This document shows, one piece after another, positions 58,096 through 64,000 of a stretch of 64,000 nucleotides of DNA (position 1 is the first letter of the stretch; each line of letters opens with the position of its first letter). The stretch comes from Candidatus Poribacteria bacterium (GTDB taxonomy: Bacteria > Poribacteria > WGA-4E > UBA9662): positions 1 to 64,000 of the forward strand of contig PAQF01000047.1 in NCBI GenBank assembly GCA_002709695.1. The letters run 5' to 3'. The notes under the pieces are model-generated. The model saw nothing but the letters and a program-made list of their open reading frames with translations, did no database searches and had not been told where the DNA came from. Both the position numbers and the translations under genes were made by a program.

Positions 58096-58541
58096 TATCT
58101 CCTAAAATGCATTTTTCTCCTAGAAGTTAGAGGCGTTTTGAAACCCAAAGCAGTACTTCATTTTCCCGTTTTGGTAACCAACACAGCCATATTTCCCAAC
58201 TACAATAATCCACAAATAACGTTTTGTCAAGCCTTTCTGTATAAGCGTTATCAGGTTCCCAAATTGAGTTTTGACCAGTTAATTTTAACTTTAAATTTTG
58301 AATCTACTACGAGCTTTGTGCATAGCAAAAAGTTTTGGATGCATAGTTTATTGAGAAACTATTCTATCGAATCTGCCTTTGATGTATTAATTTGTTAAAG
58401 ATACTTTGCTTGTACTACCATATTACAGTCTCGCAAAAGTTTTTCTGTTTAGTTTTTACGTCCATTTTCTTTATTAGTAGTACCTTGCAAAGTCAATTTC
58501 CTCCTCCGTTCCTGTTAGCATGTGTCCATTTAAGATTTAGG
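58096..58541. other. Intergenic region, no gene seen
   Basis: A 446-base AT-rich gap upstream of the 100-aa gene. Two plus-strand frames in it (58075-58398 and 58392-58622) have no binding site or family signature and overlap genes antisense. Confidence 0.4.
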
Positions 58542-59339
58542 TTATCCAACAGACATACCCATCCGCCCTCCATCCACGTGGAGGGTCGTTCCTGTGATAT
58601 AGGAGGCATCATTGCTAGCTAAGAAACTGATCGCTGAGGCGACCTCCTCAGGAACTGCTAGCCGCTTCATGATACATGAAGAAATCGGTTTTGTTTCCAG
58701 TTCTCTCTTGTGGGATTCTGGTTCTGGGTGTTGTCCATAGTGCATTTCCGTGACAATCCAGCCTGGAGCTACAGCGTTGACCCGGATGTCATAGTCAACG
58801 AACTCATAGGCCATTGTTTTGGTCACTGAGACAACAGCGGCTTTGATAGCATCATAGATCCATTGTCCTGGTCGCCCTAGGAAACCTCCCTCAGATGAGA
58901 GATTGACAATAGCACCACCTTCTTCTTTCATTAAGGGTAATAACACTTGTGTTACAAGAACCCAACTTCTCAAACCGATCTGTGTTTCAGGTTCCCAATT
59001 AGACAACCATTCACCACTTTCAATACAACCCGTCCTCAAAATCGCGGCATTGTTGATCAAAATGTGAAGAGCAGGGAACTGCTTGCTAATCTTCTGATCT
59101 AGTACTTTGATATCTGCATCGTTCATAAGATCGACTTGTACAAAAATCGCTTTGCCACCTGATTGCTTGATTTGGGAAACAGCGTCGTTGCCTAGTTCTG
59201 CATTTCGGTCAACAATAACTACTTCAGCTCCTTCGGAAGCTAAGCGTAACGCAGTCGCTCGACCAATACCAGAAGCCCCACCAGTAATTAGTGCTACTTG
59301 GTCTTTGAAACGTCCTATGCTATGTAAAGTTTTGGTCAT
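58542..59339 (-). CDS. Short-chain dehydrogenase/reductase (SDR)
   Basis: A 265-aa classical SDR. The coenzyme loop is TGGASGIG (residues 19-26), VDRN marks the end of strand 2, INNAAIL is the structural motif, and the catalytic residues are Ser in NLSSEGG and Tyr-Lys in YDAIKAA near residue 165. VNAVAPGWIVTEM and ITGTTLHVDGG complete the pattern. VDRN suggests NAD(H) rather than NADP(H). The frame opens at 59369, but the ATG at 59339 lies 5 bases after GGAGG and is clearly the better start. Substrate unknown. Confidence 0.93.
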   Translation of the reverse strand: MTKTLHSIGRFKDQVALITGGASGIGRATALRLASEGAEVVIVDRNAELGNDAVSQIKQSGGKAIFVQVDLMNDADIKVLDQKISKQFPALHILINNAAILRTGCIESGEWLSNWEPETQIGLRSWVLVTQVLLPLMKEEGGAIVNLSSEGGFLGRPGQWIYDAIKAAVVSVTKTMAYEFVDYDIRVNAVAPGWIVTEMHYGQHPEPESHKRELETKPISSCIMKRLAVPEEVASAISFLASNDASYITGTTLHVDGGRMGMSVG

Positions 59340-59678
59340 AAATACCTCCACAGTTTTTATATGTGTCATTATAGATCATTTGAGGTGAGGAAACCAAACT
59401 TAGAATAGTACTTCAACCCATTCATAAACCGGACGGTCGAACAATTGTAGGTTTGGGAATTGCAGTTAAAAACTGAATTTGCTATAATTTGAACATTTAG
59501 GGATGGCAACCTTATTAACTGAATTATGTGAAGTTGAGTGCCGAATTTTATAGTTCCGTTTAGAATGAATTTTCAACTTTCAATCTATAAGTTCTTGAAG
59601 ATTTCGGACCTAAGGGAATTGGCAAATTTGGTGAGCCACTTCAGTTGTAAAGAGCTCGTTTTGCATCCAAAAATATAA
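59340..59678. other. Divergent intergenic region, no gene seen
   Basis: AT-rich gap of 339 bases between the SDR and arfB genes. No frame, hairpin or promoter stood out. Confidence 0.4.
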
Positions 59679-60107
59679 ATGATATACGTGACCCCCGAAA
59701 TCTCTATCGATCCACGCTTGATCAGCATCGATTTCGTCCGAGCTTCTGGTCCAGGAGGACAAAACGTTAACAAGGTTGCGACGGCTGTTCAACTGCGATT
59801 TGACGCAGCTAACTGCCCTCTCCTAAGTAGTGATGTCTTGGATCGTCTGAAAAAGTTGGCTGGACGAAGAATGAGCATTTCCGGGATGTTGGTGATAGAT
59901 GCACGTCGATTCGCAAAACAGAAGCAGAACCGAGCCGATGCTATAGCTAGATTGGTAGATCTCTTGCGCGAAGCCGTTGCTGAACCTAAGGCTCGCCGGA
60001 AAACCAGACCAACCTTCGCCTCTAAGCAACGTCGCTTAGAGGCCAAACGACACCGTGGCAAGACGAAGAAACTCCGCCGATCCATTCGATATGATACGCT
60101 TTCCTAA
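59679..60107 (+). CDS. arfB: ArfB-type peptidyl-tRNA hydrolase (ribosome rescue)
   Basis: A 142-aa class-I-release-factor-like protein. GGQ (26-28) in RASGPGGQNVNK is the catalytic loop that frees the nascent chain. The C-terminal tail is long, very basic (RRLEAKRHRGKTKKLRRS) and expected to enter the empty mRNA channel of stalled ribosomes. The length equals ArfB/YaeJ rather than a full release factor, and no stop-codon-reading domain is present. There is no Shine-Dalgarno before the ATG. It stands alone. Confidence 0.93.
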   Translation: MIYVTPEISIDPRLISIDFVRASGPGGQNVNKVATAVQLRFDAANCPLLSSDVLDRLKKLAGRRMSISGMLVIDARRFAKQKQNRADAIARLVDLLREAVAEPKARRKTRPTFASKQRRLEAKRHRGKTKKLRRSIRYDTLS

Positions 60108-60407
60108 ATATCTTTAGGGTTATCATCTCAAATTTCCATTTATGATTTAAGGTTGATCTGGCCAAATTAACGGATGTTTTCAATAAACAGACTAGTTACA
60201 ATATTGCTAAGTTTTTTAAAAATATATTGTTCATTCATGCTTTAAATAAGTTGAAATTGGTTTTAAATGAACTAGAACTTTTTACTAGAAGGGATTGTCA
60301 AAAACCTTCTAGATATATTACCTTTAATAATTCTGAGAATAAATGGTTGTCAGTTCAGATATTGTTAAACAAGTCTTGGATTAATTACAGTTGCGAGGAA
60401 AACTTTC
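60108..60407. other. Intergenic region, no gene seen
   Basis: A 300-base AT-rich stretch between arfB and the TauD-like gene; one short frame (60227-60418) runs into the next start and is not supported. GAGG, 9 bases before 60408, is the binding site of the next gene. Confidence 0.4.
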
Positions 60408-61313
60408 ATGCCGGATAATTTCTTTGGAATTAAGAGAACAATAAATTTTATGGAATCGGTTTCAGGCCTTCGCAAACAGGCTCAAGAAATCCAGGAATCC
60501 TTGGAATCGGATTCGGGGCTTATCTGGATGGAAGGGGTCTCGGAGGACATTTTGCAAAACAATTCATCCGAATGGTTCTTGGCCTTTTCTCAGATGATTG
60601 GTACACCTATTTCGCAAAGCGCTCAAGGAGAATTGATTTTCAATGTGCGTGACGAGGAATATGGTAAGCAGGACAACCGAACACGTGGTCCCAATACCAA
60701 TCGCAAGCTTGGTTTTCATACTGATCGCTGCGATGTGATTGGGTTTCTTTGTCTGCAACCAGCGAAGGTGGGCGGGGAAAACCAAGTGGTAAGCAGTCCG
60801 GAAATCGAAAAGATTATTTCTCAGGAACGTCCTGATTTACTTCAGATTTTGCGGAAACCTTTTCCCTACAAACGGCATGTTGTTGATTTGGAGAACGAAC
60901 TCTCTTTTTGCGAACAACCAATTTTTTCCATGTGCGAAGGTTTTTTTGCTTGTTCCTATTTGCGTGTTTTGATTGATCGTGCGGATGCTGACCCAGATTG
61001 TCCGAGCTTGACCTGTAATCAAAAGGAAGCTCTTGATTACCTTGATTCTGTGACCGCACGTGAGACTTTGCAAGCTCATTTCACTCTCAAGCGAGGAGAT
61101 CTCCTTTTTCTCAATAACTGGACAACCTTACACCGAAGAACTGCCTTTGAAGATTTTAAACAGAAAAACAAGCGTCGGCATTTGCTCCGTGTCTGGTTGT
61201 CTTCCTCCAAAAGTCGACCGCTAGATGAATGTTTTCGGGCAAATTTTGGATCTGTTGAGGCGGGAGCCATTCGAGGAGGCATGAAATCGCCCTCTTCGCC
61301 CTCATCTCTGTAA
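60408..61313 (+). CDS. TauD/TfdA-family Fe(II)/2-oxoglutarate dioxygenase
   Basis: A 301-aa oxygenase of the TauD superfamily. His104 and Asp106 (GFHTD) with His242 (TTLHRR) bind iron, and an arginine in KRRHLLRVWLS (257-261) should bind 2-oxoglutarate. Closest in outline to the gamma-butyrobetaine or TfdA-like branch. It is distinct from the PhyH proteins in this window. The substrate is unknown. GAGG lies 9 bases before the ATG. No partner gene is evident. Confidence 0.88.
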   Translation: MPDNFFGIKRTINFMESVSGLRKQAQEIQESLESDSGLIWMEGVSEDILQNNSSEWFLAFSQMIGTPISQSAQGELIFNVRDEEYGKQDNRTRGPNTNRKLGFHTDRCDVIGFLCLQPAKVGGENQVVSSPEIEKIISQERPDLLQILRKPFPYKRHVVDLENELSFCEQPIFSMCEGFFACSYLRVLIDRADADPDCPSLTCNQKEALDYLDSVTARETLQAHFTLKRGDLLFLNNWTTLHRRTAFEDFKQKNKRRHLLRVWLSSSKSRPLDECFRANFGSVEAGAIRGGMKSPSSPSSL

Positions 61314-62029
61314 TGTCTAAATCATTAAAAAATCATCATTGTGAAACAAGATTTGGAAGCTGATAAACTGCCAACACTCCTGATACCAACGTATTCAACA
61401 TTCGATAAGATCAGGATTCCCTCAAAAGTTGGTTCTTTTAAAACCGCTTAGAATTCAGCTTCTTCATCTCTGAGTTAAACACATAAGTTTTTTATTGTTT
61501 ACCGCTCAGTTATGAAGAACTGATTCTGCTTGGAACAACGTTTTTCGTGGTTGAGTAAAACAAGCATAGCTACAGTTGTCACAGGTAGATATGGATCAAC
61601 TGATAGACTCTCATGTTCAAGATAGTTTGCCATAATCTGATATGCTGTGATAAAGTACGGGAAAAAATCGCAGATTCCGCTTTGTAGCCTGTCCTAATTG
61701 TATTGGCGTCAACTGAGTAAATGACCAATAATCGGAAATCTTCCATTGTCTACATCCTTTTGATTGAAAATAAACAGTTGTTTCTAGGGCAAAAACGACC
61801 GATCCTAAACTACGTTTTGGTCTGCGACTAATCTTACAAAATTACAAGGATTTAGTTCGTCGAACCAAGAAGCAAAAGAGCCTAATTAAACCCATAACAG
61901 GATCTTTAAAAAAGTTTCTTATCCAAAAGGAACTGTATTGGTAAACAAACCGGTTGACTTGATTCTATGACGATAGTTTATTAAGTTGAAAATATAAGCA
62001 TTGTTCAAGAATATTAAAATTATAATGAA
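61314..62029. other. Intergenic region, possibly decayed coding DNA
   Basis: 716 bases with no intact gene. Two stretches stay open for 50-60 codons without a proper start: minus strand roughly 61520-61710 and plus strand roughly 61797-61940 (ending KKFLIQKELYW). They have protein-like composition but match nothing I can name. They may be remains of an old gene or chance frames. Confidence 0.35.
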
Positions 62030-63997
62030 ATGGAGATTAGTGTGTTCCAACTGAGTCAAGATGAAGTTCGGGAGTTTTCCCAAGCCCCCTTCTGGTTTTG
62101 GAATGATGAACTTAACGAAGAAGAGATTAGCCGACAACTGGATGAATTTCAAGCTCACGGAGTTCATGCCTTTGTAATTCATCCTCGGGCAGGTTTGCCT
62201 GAGTCCTTGGCGTGGATGAGCATTAGGCTTTTAGACTACATGCGATTCGCTATCGAAGAAGCGAAACAGCGTAATATGTGGGTTATTCTTTATGATGAAG
62301 GAATGTATCCTAGTGGTTCTTCAGCTGGGCAGGTGGTAGCCGAGAATCCGGATTTCGCTTGTCGGGGTTGGGTAGCGATTGATTTGACCACAGCATCTCC
62401 TGAAAGCGAGATCCAAGGGGTAAAGATTGATGCTCAATCACAGGTCCATTTGGATCCGACACAAACACTCGTTGCCGAAGTCGACCGTCGCCATGATGGA
62501 CATCGATTGGTAATCGTAGATCAGCCCATTCATACGACCATCCGCGGTCTTCATTTCACCGAGCAAGATCCTCCTCGGCGTCAGGATCAGCGTGAGGTTG
62601 ATGAATGCCATCCTTTGGCTGCTGATCTGCTTAACCCCGATGCTATGATTTGCTTTATCAACAAAGTCTACCAACGCTATTATGACGAGTTTGCCGAGTA
62701 CTTTGGTACTACCATTCAAGCTATATTTACCGATGAGCCTAGCCTTTTAGGGAAACATGATCGACCTCCGGGATGGATTGTCCGTCCTGGTACACGCGAT
62801 GCTCTTATCCATATAAATCGCTTCTTACAATACGATTTCACTCCTTACCTGCCCACTCTTTGGGATGATCAGGAACCAGAAGCCGAAAAGTACCGCGCTG
62901 ATTATAATCGCGCAATTAAGGCTCGACTTGAAGAGACTTACTATGAACCCATTTCAGCTTGGTGTCGGAAGCACGATGTGAAGTTGACTGGACATCCAGA
63001 TGCTTCGGATGATATTGGCATTCTGCGCCACTTCGATTTGCCTGGGCAAGATTTAGTACTTCGTTATGTGGAACCAGGGAAGGTGACCGCCTTAGAAGGC
63101 GGACATTCAACTATGGGAAAGTGTGCTAGCTCAGCCATGGTGCACCTTGGTGCTAAGCGTAACAGTAACGAATTCGCTGGTGCCTACGGCCATCAGCTTA
63201 CTTTTGCCGAGTATCGTTGGCTAGCACTTTGGTTATTGATTCGGGGATGCAATTTGCTTATCCCTCATGCTTTTTACTATTCTGTTCGTGGTCCTCGCAT
63301 TGATGAACGTCCACGAGATGTAGGACTCCACAGTCCGTGGTGGGGAAATTACGCACGTTTTTCAGACCTCACTGGGAAAATCTGTTGGCTGAATACAGAG
63401 AGTCAACAGGTCTGTGGAACTGCCATTCTTGGTTTAAGCGACTTTCTTCCTTGGGAGGCTGCCAAGGTCTGTTTCCAACATCAACATGACTTTAATTACT
63501 TGACCATTGAAGACCTATTAAAACGAGTCGAACAAGCTGAGGATGGGCTTCGAATTGCTGGCATGACCTATCGTTTGCTTATCGTTGAATCGGTGGTGAT
63601 GGATCAGCTTTCTGAAGAGGAAAGGAACCTGATTGCGGACATTGAGGCTCAAGGACGTGTGTTGTGGTGGAAAGGATCGGAAGAGACTGACGATTTTCTC
63701 AAGCATCTTCGCTATATGGATCCTACTCCGTTTGTTTTTACTCCATCGTCTCTTGATCTTCGTATTCGTTATGTTTATAAAGGAAGTATTGCCTATCTTC
63801 TTCTGTTTAATGAAGGAGAAGGTGAGATTCGGACTCGACTGAGTTTAGAGGATTCTTCTCTTGTAGGAAATGGTGTGTTGATTAATATGGATACGGGAGA
63901 GGAGGAGCCATGGCATAGCAATACTTCTCTGCACCTCTCGCCTCATGGGTGTGCTGTTTTAACATTACCTATAGCAACACATTTGGGAAGGGTTTAA
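62030..63997 (+). CDS. GH106-like glycoside hydrolase (TIM barrel)
   Basis: A 655-aa protein whose first 450 residues resemble the catalytic part of GH106 alpha-L-rhamnosidase-like enzymes: FWFWNDELNEEEISRQLDEF, then FVIHPRAG, WVILYDEGMYPSG, AIFTDEPSL and LTGHPDA. TDEPS and YDEGMYPSG hold likely catalytic or metal-binding acids. There is no signal peptide, so it may act inside the cell or with a partner. GGAG precedes a GTG at 62042 by 6 bases, which could be the true start; the ATG at 62030 lacks a binding site. It is complete, with its stop 3 bases before the window edge. Confidence 0.75.
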   Translation: MEISVFQLSQDEVREFSQAPFWFWNDELNEEEISRQLDEFQAHGVHAFVIHPRAGLPESLAWMSIRLLDYMRFAIEEAKQRNMWVILYDEGMYPSGSSAGQVVAENPDFACRGWVAIDLTTASPESEIQGVKIDAQSQVHLDPTQTLVAEVDRRHDGHRLVIVDQPIHTTIRGLHFTEQDPPRRQDQREVDECHPLAADLLNPDAMICFINKVYQRYYDEFAEYFGTTIQAIFTDEPSLLGKHDRPPGWIVRPGTRDALIHINRFLQYDFTPYLPTLWDDQEPEAEKYRADYNRAIKARLEETYYEPISAWCRKHDVKLTGHPDASDDIGILRHFDLPGQDLVLRYVEPGKVTALEGGHSTMGKCASSAMVHLGAKRNSNEFAGAYGHQLTFAEYRWLALWLLIRGCNLLIPHAFYYSVRGPRIDERPRDVGLHSPWWGNYARFSDLTGKICWLNTESQQVCGTAILGLSDFLPWEAAKVCFQHQHDFNYLTIEDLLKRVEQAEDGLRIAGMTYRLLIVESVVMDQLSEEERNLIADIEAQGRVLWWKGSEETDDFLKHLRYMDPTPFVFTPSSLDLRIRYVYKGSIAYLLLFNEGEGEIRTRLSLEDSSLVGNGVLINMDTGEEEPWHSNTSLHLSPHGCAVLTLPIATHLGRV

Positions 63998-64000
63998 GAG

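Noticed and set aside
61520-61940. Open stretches of 50-60 codons on both strands that read somewhat like transposase or helical protein
   Set aside because: No start codon with a binding site, no terminal inverted repeats and no motif I can name. They are kept only as a note in the intergenic entry.

Overview
The window is a 64 kb piece of a low-GC bacterial chromosome. Most of it is AT-rich, but katG and a small oxygenase locus stand out as GC-rich. The gene content is that of a Gram-negative, probably marine or host-associated heterotroph. It has lipoproteins, an OmpA-like protein and a DUF5916-type outer-membrane barrel. It has three phytanoyl-CoA-dioxygenase (PhyH) proteins and one TauD-type oxygenase. 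It also has Gfo/Idh/MocA oxidoreductases, an AP-endonuclease-2-type sugar isomerase, LamG-like secreted proteins, an FG-GAP/ASPIC-UnbV protein and an FGE-like protein. This mix resembles Candidatus Poribacteria or neighbouring uncultured lineages, but that is inference: there is no rRNA, tRNA or other phylogenetic marker here. No CRISPR array, intact insertion sequence, phage or plasmid module was seen.

Layout. 0.3-8.3 kb: small membrane protein, oxidoreductase, GNAT acetyltransferase, PhyH, DUF5916 barrel, and two lipoproteins of which the second ends in an OmpA domain. 8.4-11.1 kb: GC-rich katG behind a Fur/PerR gene broken by a frameshift. 11.3-15.3 kb: a sulfur block (siroheme reductase fused to TusA, an uncharacterised 195-aa protein, a MoeB/ThiF-type enzyme). 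15.5-17.9 kb: sugar isomerase and a glycoside-hydrolase-like TIM barrel. 18.2-21.9 kb: amino-acid ABC transporter with a secreted S58 (DmpA-type) aminopeptidase. 22-24.4 kb: trpE-trpG behind what looks like a classical ribosome-mediated attenuator. 24.5-33.7 kb: Tat-exported DUF4159 protein, Xaa-Pro peptidase, a redoxin-cytochrome c-copper monooxygenase fusion, a medium-chain dehydrogenase, a secreted propeller-like protein, cytochrome c and a glutathionyl-hydroquinone-reductase-like protein. 33.9-38.7 kb: methyltransferase, GT39-like membrane protein, coaD, then decaying DNA with a frameshifted RimK-like ATP-grasp pseudogene and a truncated duplicate of a secreted protein. 38.9-48.4 kb: oxidoreductases, creatininase-like protein, purH, cyclase, metallophosphatase and TPR protein. 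48.7-52.9 kb: minus-strand cluster of secreted proteins. 53.4-64 kb: oxygenases, cupin, DUF2071, SDR, arfB, TauD and a GH106-like protein.

The genes most likely to work together are: the ABC transporter and the periplasmic peptidase (peptide scavenging); the reductase-TusA, unknown protein and MoeB group (sulfite reduction and sulfur transfer); trpE and trpG under the attenuator; the overlapping secreted-protein cluster at 48.7-52.9 kb; and the PhyH with its 100-aa neighbour at 57-58 kb. The best candidates for something new are the trp attenuator, the sulfur block with its unknown member, and a short C-terminal Trp/Lys motif shared by the secreted LamG-like proteins. Several starts were moved to internal codons with better ribosome binding sites; each entry says where.
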